In this document: positions 14,377 to 25,005 of the stretch, piece after piece
Layout: each line of letters opens with the position of its first letter
Position numbering within the stretch: position 1 is the first letter of the stretch
Assembly (NCBI RefSeq): GCF_000002865.3
Contig: NW_001865082.1
Location: forward strand, 171,406-196,790
Length of the DNA stretch: 25,385 bases
Direction of reading: 5' to 3'
Source: Monosiga brevicollis MX1
Taxonomy: Eukaryota; Opisthokonta; Choanoflagellata; Craspedida; Salpingoecidae
Notes under the pieces: model-generated
Database searches by the model: none
What the model saw: only the letters and a program-made list of their open reading frames with translations
Told to the model about the DNA's origin: nothing
Translations under genes and position numbers: made by a program

Positions 14377-17300
14377 CGCGCAGGCGCCTGCGAACGGATG
14401 ACATCTATCAGCAAATGACCGTCTATCCCGAACCCGAACACCGGAGTGCTGCTCTGGCTTCTCAAGCTGCCATGCTTTACGTGATTTTGTACTTCGAGCC
14501 CACGGCCCTGCACCGCGAGCCGGCCAAGATGCGTGAGATTGTCGATAAGCACTTTCCTGACAATTGGGTCATCAACCTCTACATGGGTACCATTGTCAAC
14601 CTGGCCGAGGCCTGGGAACCCTACAAGGTCGGCACGGTGCTGTCCACGTAGCCTGACCCTATCGCTCTTGTTGGTCGTGCTCACGCCTCCAATCTTGCGC
14701 CTTTCCGTTCATAGGCCGCTTCGGCCGCTTTGAACAACACGCTCGAGTCCAGCAACGTTCAATTGCAAGCGGGACGCTACCTTGAAGCGCTACCCAAGCT
14801 CACCAAGCAAGCCGCCGGACTCTTGAAGGAGGGCGTGCTTGTAGAAGGTGTGTGGATTGCGAGCCGTGTTCGCGCCGTGTAACCTGCGCAGTGCTCCAGC
14901 TGTCAGCATCGCAAACATGATGGCTTTGCCCGATTTAGAATATGTCCTTGACAACACATCAAAGTTGATGCGCGTTATGCGCAAGGTGGGTGGCTAGGGC
15001 CAGCTTTTACACCCATTGCATTGGATTCTGGCCCGTGTTTTGCTCACCGCGCTTGCCGTGGCGGGTTGTAGATCAACGTGACCCTGCGCTGGCTGATCCT
15101 GCACACGCACAACGACGCCCGCACGCAACAACACCGCCGCGTTCAAGCTGCTCGTGAAGAGATTATCAAACTCGGGTACAGAATCCCATGCCCAATGCAC
15201 ACCAAACTGCTCAAGTGGCGCGACGACCATGATCTGACCTTGCTTTGCCTGCTTACCTTCCTAGCTTTGATGCCAAGCCAGTTTTTGATCTGCTCTTGAG
15301 CTGTGCTCAGTACGAGTTTCTGCTCAAGGAAATGTTCAATAGTCTGCTCGAGCAAAAGCAAGATCGCTGGGATGGCTTGAAGAAGGAGGGTCAGTCTTTT
15401 GCTCGAATTGACCCGTTTTGCAACCAGACGCACTCAGATGCCTTACCTGCTTCCCCCATTCATGCTTTGGCGCTTCTCAGCGAGTGACCGCATGAACGAG
15501 CTCTCGGATGTCTTTGGCGGCACAACCCCGCTTACGCGTGTCGAGGTCAACACCCAACTGCGCGGTACGCTCCGGCTCTTGCTGCATCGCCTCTCAATGT
15601 TAGCATAGACTTGCCATGCTTGCCGGGGCTGAAACTCATCCGCCTTCAACCACAATACATATGGGTGTAGACTGGTTCAAGAACATGGGCTCGCAGATTG
15701 CTAGCCTCGATTACAGTGACTCAACCGCTGCCGGTCGCAAGATTATGCAGCTCTTTCAAGCCTTGGAGGAGGTGCAAAGCTTCCACCAGCTTGAATCGAG
15801 TCTGCAAGTGCGCCAATTTCTCAAAGAAACGCAGTCCTCCTTGCAACAGGTGTGTCGGTCGCATTCACACCGCAGTCACGTGCCATCTGCAGCGCTGCAC
15901 ACTGACACCCGGCACGGTTTAGATGATTCGCACCATCAACATCAAGGATGAATTCCTCAGTGTCATCAGCGACGTGGCCGACCTGTCTTATGCTTGGGAG
16001 ATTATCGACAACTACACCGGCTACATGCAAGCTGGCATCAAGCAGGACCCCACGCTCGTGATCAAGTTGCGTGCCACTTTCCTCAAGTTGGCCTCGGCGA
16101 TGGAACTGCCTGTCCTGCGCATTCATCAGGCGGACTCTCCCGATCTCTTTTCCGTCTCGCAATTTTATTCATCCGAGCTTGTCAGCTACGTGCGCCGCGT
16201 AAGTCTTCCTGGACGTCGTAGACCAGACTTGACATCGACCCACTGCGCCCACACGCGAATCTGACTCTTGGGCCCTGTGAACTGGTTTGCAGGTGTTGCA
16301 AATTATTCCACGTAGCATGTTTGAAATCTTGGCCAAGGTGATTGCTATCCGCACGCGGCAGCTCAAGGAAGTGCCGACGCGCCTCGAGAAGGACCAGCTC
16401 AAGGAGTATGCGCAGCTTGATTTGCGCTACGAAATTGCCGAGCTGACCTATCAAATCTCGGTCTTCACCGAAGGCATTCTCATGATGAAGTCCACCCTCG
16501 TGGGTGTGATCAAGGTACGGCTGCGACACGCGCGCACACACCTGGACTAAACCATCGCCCTGACCCGTGCCCCCCGCACCCATAGATTGATCCCAAGCAG
16601 TTGCTTGAGGATGGTATCCGCCGCGAGTTGGTCACACAAGTAGCTAGGGCTCTGGACGAAGTGGTGACCTTTGAGCAAGTGAAGGTGAGAGATGAAACTT
16701 CAAATGCCTCGAGTCGCTGCCAGTCGCGCGCTTGCATCAATCTCCACGACTGGTTGGCACTCATCCTGTTTTGTGTCATTACTTTTCCTCTTGCTGGCTC
16801 GGGCGCAGGGCAAGATGACTGACTTGCACGAAATGCTTCAAGTGCTGCGCCACCGCATGCTGGGCTTCCGCCGCTCTTTCGAGTATATCCAGGTACAGTA
16901 CAGGAGATGTTGGGCTTTGGATTTGCAAGCCTAACATTTCTAGCACCCAGTGATTGTGAGATCGCTATGCACGGCCATCAGATCTGCAATTTACAGTTGT
17001 GGGGTCACCTCGTAGGACTACGTGGACATTTACGGGTTGCGCATCTGGCAAGAAGAGGTGTCTCGCATCGTCAATTACAACGTGGAACAGGAGTGCAATG
17101 CGTTCTTGCGGGAACAGGTTTGACGTTGTGCCCATATCGTCTTTGGCCTTTCATCTCGTTCCCGCTGCTTTGATGTGGCACTGCCACTTGAACCGCTCTC
17201 ACCCCGGCTTGGCTTAAAAATTTGACTCGCTACAGATTACAGACGAAGAATCCATCTACCAGAGTCGCGCGATTCCCATCCCCCGTTTTCAGCCACGGGA

Positions 17301-19027
17301 CAACATGTCCATGAACTTTGTGGGGCGCCTGGCACGCGAACTCCTTCGTCTCACCAACCCATCCACCACCCTTTACCTTGAGCGTAACACAACGTGGTAT
17401 GACATCAAGACCAAGTCGGAAATTGTGCATGCCGACACCTTTCAGCGCCTGCTGGTAAGTTTGCTTCAACCAAGGCCTCGTTACACCTACCGCCTGGTGT
17501 TGACGTCATCCAGCAGACATATCCGTGCCTGCGACGCTGGATGGCTTTCAACGTGCTCAACTTTTCGTGCTTTGGGGGAATGCAGGAGGCCCTTGATACC
17601 TTTGGACTCGCAGGCCTTGACAAATTGTTCTGCTTCATGATTGTGCACGAGTTGCAACGATTTGAGCGCACCTGGCAGCGCCAACTAAAGCAGATTGTGC
17701 CTGCTCTTAAGAGCTTGTCGACAACGCTGCAGCCCTTGGCTGCGCCGCCGGCCACAACAGCCGTCTACGCCACCGGCATTCAGCAGCTGAGCAAAGTGTT
17801 CCCCTTTATTGCCAATGTGGTCTTCAAGGTCTGTTCAACTTTGGCGTGACTTATGATGGTCGCTTCTGGCGGCCCTGTTGCAACGATCTGCCAGAATGTC
17901 AGGACCACGGCTTGAATATACTCATGGCCGATTCTCGCCTATAGGTGGGCCATATTCAGTTGCTGCGCCGCATGATTGCAACGCAGCTGAACAGTGCTGC
18001 CAAATTCGATGGCAAGCTACTTTTGGCGTAAGTCTTAAACCTACGATCATGTGTCGACGCCGTGGTGTCGGTTGACCCATTGCTTCGCCTTTGCTCCGCA
18101 CGCTATGCAGGTCGGTCAAGTCTGTGAATCAGGCTTTGTTGGCTGAAATTGAAACCCACTACCGTGACCCCAGCAAGCCCTTCCCTGGTATGTGCTTTGC
18201 CTCCTGGCAGACTAACTTCTCCCACCGTGCCTGTATTGAAACCGCCACGTCGCTCATGTAGCTCGATCACGCCCTCGTAGGTGGAGACACGCTGTTGCTG
18301 CCCGAGCTCTCGGCTTACTCCGAGGCCGTGGGTGTGGCTGACCCTCTGCAAAAGATCTACGTCACCACAACCAAGCTGGATGAGATTGCTTCCCTGTTGT
18401 TTTTCTTTTCGTTATCACAGGTAGGCACAGGTATTTTGTATGGAAATACCACGCGGTGGTGCGTATACATTCGTAGCTTGCTCACCTGTTGCTCTTGCGT
18501 GCTGTAGCTGCAACGATTTTCGTTTGCGCGCCAACTGGGCACGCTGGTATCGCGGAAGCAGGGCGATGACGTGGACGGAACTGTGTTCATTGCGGGGCTG
18601 ATTACCCTGCTGCGACAGTTTCACGTATCCCATCAGCTTTCTTTCCAGGGCATGTTCGCTCAGCATGTCCGCGCGCAGATCCAGACGGTGGATCCGAAGG
18701 TAAGCGCCCCTCACGCCGTGACTGTCGTCGTGTTTTTTTATGCACCCGCCCACTCATTTTTGATCAATCGCACATTCCATTTTTAAAGAGCCCGACTCTA
18801 TCAGCGGATGCCATCAACTCTCTGGTGTTTTTGGAAGAAATGGCACAATACTGCAAGGTTCGTTTTTGGCGCTGAAACCCAACTCCTCCTCGCACGCATA
18901 CGTCAACTTGAGTGGCTCTGTCCTTGTAACGCTCCAACTGTGCTCCAATGTGTAGACGTCTCGTGCAACCTTGATGACCAACTTACCTCCATATATTGTG
19001 GATGAGTTCCGTCGTCAGACACAGTAA
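12893..19027 (+). CDS. WASHC5: Strumpellin, WASH complex subunit 5
   Basis: 27 exons: 12893-12946, 13057-13197, 13317-13453, 13547-13637, 13759-13853, 13964-14048, 14177-14250, 14384-14627, 14715-14847, 14939-14985, 15072-15175, 15265-15389, 15481-15564, 15671-15849, 15923-16198, 16293-16514, 16586-16684, 16809-16892, 17016-17117, 17236-17454, 17586-17828, 17945-18027, 18111-18187, 18281-18420, 18508-18699, 18789-18857, 18956-19027. They encode 1156 aa (human about 1159). Near-identical family blocks run throughout: [106 protein letters not shown]-like [48 protein letters not shown]. The protein is a helical scaffold of the WASH complex, which drives Arp2/3 actin nucleation on endosomes. The stop is followed by 3'UTR. 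Residue-level conservation over the whole length makes this the most secure model here. Confidence 0.96.
13277..13313 (+). repeat. TGTC/CGTC tetranucleotide repeat in intron 2 of WASHC5
   Basis: Short degenerate array of CTGT and CCGT units immediately before the acceptor GACTCAG (ends 13316), serving in effect as the polypyrimidine tract of the 119-bp intron. Confidence 0.8.
14062..14090 (+). repeat. (CA)n-(TA)n microsatellite in intron 6 of WASHC5
   Basis: CA dinucleotides followed by TATATA inside the intron 14049-14176. It is a second, shorter CA tract of the same kind as that in the NEK9-like gene. Confidence 0.9.
14345..14376 (+). repeat. Poly-T tract (32 T) before a splice acceptor
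   Basis: Uninterrupted T run ending seven bases before the acceptor CGCGCAG of intron 7 (14251-14383). It acts as an extreme polypyrimidine tract, and its length in the assembly may be approximate. Confidence 0.92.
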
Positions 19028-19347
19028 AAGTCGTGTAGTTTGGAAGTATCCTTGCCACGACATGCCGTCTCTTGCCCAACGTTGCTTAGGACTATTTGTT
19101 TTTGCTATTCTCGTGTTTTGAAGATGTAAGCCTCTGGTAAACATGTGGCTATCATGGGGTGGTTTTTTTTTTTTCCTTGTTGTTCCCGCTTTTTTTTATC
19201 GCGCTTTGTTTGCGATTAGATGGGTGGTTAGTCACACGCAAACTTCCTGGCAATTTGCAATTGATTGAAGTCTGAAATGACTAAGTCAAGCGTCGAGACA
19301 AAACTATGAACTTTTGTTTTGCTGGTGGCTGAGATTCCTAGGCTGGC
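19028..19347. other. Convergent intergenic region
   Basis: 320 bp between the stops of WASHC5 (plus) and the spermine synthase gene (minus). It is T-rich with runs at 19163-19174 and 19190-19197. No ORF, RNA gene or clear polyadenylation hexamer was recognised. Confidence 0.6.
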
Positions 19348-21143
19348 TCAGTTGGTCTTCCAGAGGGTGTAGAACAGCCACATCTCGTGGAACGACGGGA
19401 CACAGACTGATTCCTGCGGGCAGCGGGTGGTGAGCAACGAAGGTTAAGGCTTGCATGGAGGCACCGACAAAATGAAGGGCAAGCAAACCTTGGTAAAGTC
19501 GAGGCCGGCGGGATGAGCATGAACAATGTCCTCGTAGCAGCGCGTGGCGGCAGGCATGTTGGCACTGCCACCTTGAGTAAGATATTTGCCGTGTGGTGCC
19601 AAGAGAGGCATGGCCCGATTGAGGACGATCTGCAAAAACTCCCAATCACTACCTGTGGTTGTCAAGAGCCAGAATGGATGATCGTCAGTCAAAATGCCCC
19701 AGGGCCGGTGAAGCAGAGACCGTGGTGATGAAAAAAAAAAGATCCGGTCTAGCTTTGCATTGGAGCGGCTTGGCACACCTGCGAGCGACGTTGAGACTGG
19801 GACTGCAGTGAGGTCGTTGATGATGTAATCAAATTGCATGCCTACATGGGTGATCAGAGATGAGTGAGTTGTGGCTATTCAAGCAGACCGTGGACGAGAA
19901 CACGGGGGCTAGGATTGCATACCTTGGGCCTGCAATGTGTCCATTTCACCCAGACAATCCTTCACGCGAATCTACAAGAACAAGGGTAGAGTGAAGAAAT
20001 GTGAGAGGCAACTCCGTGTCTTGAGTGCCTTTGTTTCGGGGAACGAATGATACCTCGTAGTTGGGACCGGTGAGGTTATCCATGCTATCGAAGCAGATGC
20101 CTCGCAGGTGCTTGCGGGCCGCATTGATGACCACCTGGGGCGATACAGCGGAGAATGAGATTTAATGAAATTCAAGACAAAGAATGAAAAAGGCGAGATG
20201 TTCAAGCCTAAAAGTTGCCGGGCCCGCCAGGGGACAGGCTGGCGAATGGTATTGGGCTGACCTCGTCAATCTCAATCATGATGACGTTGGCTGGATTGAG
20301 CTTAAGAATCTGATGCAGCACACCACCATCTCCTGCGCCGAGGACGAGGACGGATTTGCCCTCAAAGTTGAAGCGACCGCTTCCAAGGATGGCCTGTGTG
20401 TAAGCCAAGTCGGACTCGGCAAGGTTAGGGTCGTCGTCCAGGAGAAGCATGTTTCCAAACTGGCGTGAGTGGTAGATTTTGACATCCTAGGGTGGAGGGG
20501 AAGCAATGAATTTGACGTGAGGGCGGTGCTTGCGTCGCGTCAGAGCGTGCATCAAGGGGCAAGAGCAGATGGAAGGGCGACCGACTTGGTAGGGCGACTT
20601 TTCGTGAAAGACGAGTTCGTCAAAGTCGTACTGAATCCAAAGGCCATCCGAGGAGGGCACGACGGTGGGAAAAGATCCACCACGGACGACGGGCGGGTAG
20701 AGGGTGGTGGCATCCAGGTGTTGGACGGGGGCAGCCTTGAGCGATTCGGTGGCAGTAGCGCGGACGCGCTCGAGGGCATCGGTCAAATCCGGGGCGGCTT
20801 CGCCGGCAGCCAGGCTGAGAGAAATGTCAGCAGTGACGGTTTCTTCAAAAGCTTTGATTTGCACCGAATGGGGGCTGTTCGGGCTCGTCAGGAGAGCCAG
20901 CGCGCTTTTGGGGCCCTGGGCCTGAAAGAAACTAATGTCAGTGCCTGGGAGCTGGGCATCATCAATGAAGATTTGGGCCACCGCACGAACGAGGTCTTCA
21001 GGAGACTGGGTGAAGCCAGGAAAGTGGAGGTCCAAGAGAACGGAATGCATGCGGGCAGCAACCTCTTGTGCAGCGAGCACGGGAGGCTGGTGCTGGAAAC
21101 GCAAGAGGGGCTGTTCTGTTGCGGGGGCGGCTGTCGTCGACAT
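19348..21143 (-). CDS. SMS: Spermine synthase
   Basis: Minus-strand exons in transcript order: 21143-20586, 20486-20262, 20134-20054, 19971-19923, 19841-19779, 19652-19489, 19413-19348; 401 aa (human SMS about 366), all in phase. The N-terminal domain (about 1-165), corresponding to the AdoMet-decarboxylase-like domain of spermine synthases, precedes PPVVRGG, a beta hairpin (IQYDFDELV) and the aminopropyltransferase domain. Visible are [17 protein letters not shown] (about 207-223), the decarboxylated-AdoMet loop G236-AGDGG, E258-IDE, and the catalytic-region [10 protein letters not shown] with D314. The NLAESDLAY sequence and N-terminal domain indicate spermine rather than spermidine synthase. 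The enzyme transfers aminopropyl from decarboxylated AdoMet to spermidine. The start at 21143 is the only ATG in frame; the frame is open for 44 codons upstream without another. The C-terminal exon ([17 protein letters not shown]) matches the family end. Confidence 0.93.
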
Positions 21144-21811
21144 GCTTGCGGTGTGTGTGGCAAAGGACGCGGCGGACAGTGGGCAGGACGAGCGGGGCGA
21201 GCGAAGATGAGCCGCAAGGCGTGAACCGGAGACTGCACAGGAAGTATGACCGCGCTGCAGGCTTGAAACCCACAACTTGTTCTAAGAGCAGACATATTCA
21301 TCCAAAAGGAGGGAAGGGAAGCATGAGCTGGAAGGTGAGCCCTTTGAAGTCCGTGGCGCTAGAGGCCGAGCAGAAGCCCTCGAAACGAATCGCACCGGCA
21401 CAATGAACCTCGAAAGACGCATTTGATGGCGGTGGCACAGCAAGCGGCAGCGCGTCCAGCCAAATGGGTCTGAACTACGTTAAGGCCTACATAGAAGACA
21501 AAGCAGCCAAGCGTTCAAGCAAGCCCGCGAGGCAAGAGTGAGCGCTGCCATCCGTCGCCGGAACGAGAATTTTTTTTTTTTTTTTAAATTTCCTGCGTCC
21601 GAAAGAGCTCCGGCAGCCATGATGGTTGAAGCCAGCCCAACAACCCCGCTACCCGTTTCCTTCCTCCCCTACCCCCGCCCCACAACACCCAGGCAATGCC
21701 CATGACCCAGCACCCAGCCCTCGACGTCTCAACCCTTCGACACGCACCTCACGGAGATGTCAACTGCACTCACAGCGTTTCTTGATAGCCGCCACTGACA
21801 TGTGCGCAAAT

Positions 21812-21857
<46 letters not shown>

Positions 21858-22364
21858 GCTCTCAAACTCTCTCATTTGCTCTCATTTTCGCTCAACTCTC
21901 TCAACCTCTACAAGTTTCCTTAAGTGTCTGGAACAAATCTCTGTAAGTTTCTCTCAAACCTCTCAAACTCACTCAAGACTCTCTTCAAACTCTCCCTCTC
22001 TTTCTCTGCACATCGCGACAGTGCCGAGGGGCGTGGCACATGGATCAATTTCGCCAGCAGACAAAGGAGACCAGAAGAATGAGGGCCAGAAGGAGGCGTC
22101 AAGACCGCTTGCAACGGTCGACTCGAAACTGAAGCACACAGCGGCTGGACACAGCAAGGGAAGCACATGGGGCGCAGAGGTTGCGGATGGAAGAGGTACA
22201 CACAGTACAAGTGCCACAACAATGTCGGGGAAAAAAAAAAAAAAAAAAGCAGACACGCGGACCGGATTTGTCAAACAGAAACAAGCTGATTTACCAGCAG
22301 CTGGGCACGCCAAGCAAAGAGCGAGAGCTACGGTCGCAATTTGGCCGCAGGGTCATGTCCCGGC
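21144..22364. other. Intergenic region with CT repeats and A/T runs
   Basis: 1.2 kb between the SMS start and the elongase stop, both on the minus strand, so it holds the SMS promoter/5'UTR and the elongase 3'UTR. It contains a T run (21570-21585), a pyrimidine block (21817-21990) and an A run (22231-22248). ORFs here are low-complexity Leu/Ser frames or short unsupported frames. No conserved protein was recognised. Confidence 0.6.
21817..21990 (+). repeat. (CT)n and CTCATTTG/CTCAAA low-complexity tract
   Basis: About 37 bp of perfect CT at 21817-21853, then degenerate units such as CTCATTTG, CTCAAACTCTC and CTCAACCTCT. The vocabulary matches the blocks at 5098 and 11940. Read on the minus strand it is GA-rich and sits about 0.7-0.85 kb upstream of the SMS start codon. 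Confidence 0.88.
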
Positions 22365-23798
22365 TTATTGCTGCTTCTTCTGCTTCTTCTGGCCGTCCTT
22401 CTTGCCGTAAGTCTTGCGGTCAAAGTTGGTAAACAGGGCCAGAAGAGAAATGATGTAGAACAGGTACATGATGGTCACGTTCTTGGGGAACGCACAGCCC
22501 TGGCTCAGGAGGATGGCCGCCTATGCAGGAGAAACAGGTGAACAGAAGCCACGTAGCAAGCCCAAGTGGGATCGGGGTAGGGATTGAAGGCAAGATTTGA
22601 GCGCTGGGTATGGTTGGAAAAACCACGTTGAGCTCATACCTGGATGTTCATGGCCACAAACTGGATGCGTTGAGAGTGGGTGATCAGGCGCTTGAGGGCA
22701 GTGGGGACGCGCAGGCCGATGGAGGTGACACCGTAGTAAAAGTACATGATAAAGTGAATGAAAGAGTTCAAGATGACCGTGTAGTAAATGTCACCGTCGT
22801 AGGCCACGTTGGCGTTCAACCAGTAAATCTGCGCGCGTTTCCCACGTACATCAGCGCGACAACAAACCACACGAGGGGCACTGCCCAAGGCACACTAAAT
22901 GAGATGCACGGACCATGAAGATGCTCGAGTGATGGTACACGTGCAGAAAGCTGAGCTGGGTCCACTTGCGGCGAAGGACAATGAAGACCGTGTCGAAAAA
23001 GTCAAGAATCTTGCTCATGTAGAAAAGCCAAGTCACCGAGGCCATTTCTATCGTGTGCACCAAGATGAGACGGTGATGTGGCGCGACGAAAACGGGTGGC
23101 TGGCCACGAAGTAAGAGTCGATCACCCTGACGCACCCGAGTTGCGGAGCGAGAAGGCGTTGCAAAAGGGCTTGTAGCCCTGCTCCATGTAAACGGTGACG
23201 GCACGGTAGATCATAAAGGCACAGAGAGCAACTTGGCTGGCGTTGTAAAGCAACTGTGGCCGATATTATACAGAGGGCGACTGTGAGTCGGTGACCATGA
23301 CACGAGCAGGCCGGAGGGCGCTACCATGGGCTGACGCTCATGATAGAAAAGGCTACTGACTGACCATAAAAGGCTTGAGGAGGTCACGGCCACCCGAGGG
23401 GCTGGGCTTGGAGCCGAAGATCAACTTCATGATCGTGCTGCCGACCAAAACAAAGGCCAAGTAGACAAGCACCAGCACCAAGGCTTCCTACAATGGGTTG
23501 CCGGCAAGCCACACGGAAAGGGAGGAGAGAAACGGGTCAGACTGGGGGCACGGAACACACGGGCTACCAGGTATAAGCAAACGGTGACAGAGGAAGTGCA
23601 TCAGCAACTGACTTCCAATCGCATCATGGGCCAGTTGCGGGGCTCGAGGTTGAGCGAGGTCACATCCGGGTTGAAAAACTGGAAGAGCTGCAGCTCAGAC
23701 TGGCGGATGGTGGCCGTATCCATCTCAACGCCGACCATGTTGGCCGCCTGAGGCAGATACTGGTCCAGCAGACCACGAAACTGGTTGTAAATCTCCAT
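22365..23798 (-). CDS. ELO-family very-long-chain/PUFA fatty acid elongase
   Basis: Minus-strand exons in transcript order: 23798-23613, 23487-23365, 23253-23136, 23047-22914, 22828-22640, 22520-22365; 301 aa, all in phase. ELO motifs in order: LLYN at 104-107; K155-ILDFFD-T162, the KxxExxDT motif with Asp in place of Glu; the histidine box H178-VYHH182; and N208-SFIH212-FIM-YFYY219. Several hydrophobic spans suggest a multi-pass ER membrane protein, and the C-terminus KKQQ fits a KKxx ER-retrieval signal. ELO proteins condense malonyl-CoA with acyl-CoA, the first step of chain elongation. HVYHH and HFIMYFYY point to the PUFA/ELOVL4-5 type rather than the saturated ELOVL6 type, which has HWYHH. 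Chain length and substrate cannot be read from sequence. The ATG at 23798 follows an AG acceptor by seven bases. Confidence 0.9.
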
Positions 23799-23805
23799 CT
23801 TGAAC

Positions 23806-24078
23806 CTGAGCAAGAACCGGATCAGGACCAATGAGGAAAGAAAGCCCGGAACCGCCCGGATCACTAGATCAGCCGACCGCCGGGGGAATGGCAGACAAGG
23901 TCCAAGAATATCACAGAGGTTTAACATGTCTCGCCCCGATAACCACAACCGTCCCGATCCCCCAGTTGCTTGATCCGCGGGTATCATTCCACCCATCGCG
24001 ATTGCCATCCCCCAGCGCCCGTACCCGGCGGGGGGGGAGCGTGCTTGATGCTCCCCCCGCGCCGCCGTTTGCACTTAC
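23806..24078 (-). other. Probable 5'UTR intron of the elongase gene
   Basis: On the minus strand a consensus donor GTAAGT begins at 24078 and an acceptor TTGCTCAG ends at 23806, leaving GTTCAAG before the ATG. At 273 bp it would be the longest intron here. It contains a strong GC hairpin (arms 24032-24040 and 24050-24058). There is no transcript support. Confidence 0.5.
24032..24058. other. GC-rich inverted repeat (hairpin)
   Basis: Perfect 9-bp arms GGGGGGAGC (24032-24040) and GCTCCCCCC (24050-24058) with a 9-base loop, extended imperfectly by GC-rich flanks. It lies inside the proposed elongase 5'UTR intron. Confidence 0.8.
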
Positions 24079-24408
24079 GAGAGACGAAGAACTCCTAAAA
24101 AATAAAATTCCGTTTTAGAGAGACTGACAGCACGACTCCTCCCGGTCAGAGAGGGGACGCGACGTTGAATCTCCAAGCAGCTTGATAGCTTACCAAAAGC
24201 AGAGAATGTTCTGGATGCGGGTCTTGTCAGAGAGCTGGGGCCATTGTCAGAATCACGTGTCAACCTTGCATCGGCACACCGACACGTTGACAGTGGATGC
24301 GGTAGTGTGTCGTTGGTTACACTTTAGTGGAAAAGTTGATTCGTTTAAGTTTTTTACTTTTGATGTGAGGCTTGTTAGGTATAGTATTTTACTTTTTTGT
24401 AGCCGTCT

Positions 24409-24409
<1 letters not shown>

Positions 24410-24447
<38 letters not shown>
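24410..24447 (+). repeat. Poly-T tract (38 T)
   Basis: Uninterrupted T run in the intergenic region at the right end. It could be a poly-A tail of a minus-strand retro-insertion, but no such element is recognisable beside it. Confidence 0.92.
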
Positions 24448-24448
<1 letters not shown>

Positions 24449-24559
24449 ATGATTTTTTGGGCAATTTCTGCTTCGGCTCGGCTACGGCAGGGACGTGCTC
24501 CTGGCCACCCGCCCTTTTGAAGAAGAAGCAAGTCGAAAGCAGTGTTTCCTCCTAAATGT

Positions 24560-24562
<3 letters not shown>

Positions 24563-24598
<36 letters not shown>
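24563..24598 (+). repeat. (TG)n microsatellite, 18 units
   Basis: Perfect TG dinucleotides over 36 bp, intergenic. Confidence 0.95.
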
Positions 24599-24599
<1 letters not shown>

Positions 24600-24768
24600 T
24601 TTCAGACGTACAAAAGAATACAGTGTGTCAGGCTCCAGCACGTCTGGAGGCCGTCTTTGGGTTGCGAGGAAGCGCGTAGGTTTGAGGAAGCGTTTTGAGA
24701 GAGGTTTGAGAGACGTCCGTCGGAGCGGAGCGAAAGCTTTGGTGGTGTCTTGAGGTCAATTGAACCAG

Positions 24769-24855
24769 CTGCGGTCGGCAAGCATTCACAGTGACCAGAC
24801 CAGGTGCACCGTTAGAATAGCTGTAGAGTCGCTCAATCCCGAGGATAGGGAAAGT
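24769..24855 (+). repeat. 87-bp exact direct repeat, copy 1
   Basis: Runs from CTGCGGTCGG to GATAGGGAAAGT. It is identical base for base to 24919-25005, with a period of exactly 150 bp and a 63-bp unrelated spacer. Confidence 0.95.
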
Positions 24856-24918
24856 CACAAGAGAGCAGAGCACACAGGAGAGCAAGGGGAAGACAGAATG
24901 GCAGAGGGCTTGACGTAC

Positions 24919-25005
24919 CTGCGGTCGGCAAGCATTCACAGTGACCAGACCAGGTGCACCGTTAGAATAGCTGTAGAGTCGCTCAATCCCGAGGATAGGG
25001 AAAGT
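24919..25005 (+). repeat. 87-bp exact direct repeat, copy 2
   Basis: Identical to 24769-24855. This copy is also bracketed by 12-bp inverted arms: ACCTGCGGTCGG at 24917-24928 and CCGACCGCAGGT at 25017-25028. Confidence 0.95.

Noticed and set aside
20469-21224. 251-codon plus-strand frame
   Set aside because: It is antisense to spermine synthase exon 1. GC-rich coding DNA leaves long open antisense frames, and the minus-strand protein has clear homology.
21626-22410. Possible gene between SMS and the elongase
   Set aside because: Frames are Leu/Ser or Lys low-complexity from CT and A runs. No conserved blocks or splice-consistent exon chain.
24769-25005. CRISPR-like direct repeats
   Set aside because: Only two 87-bp units, in a eukaryotic context, with no cas genes.
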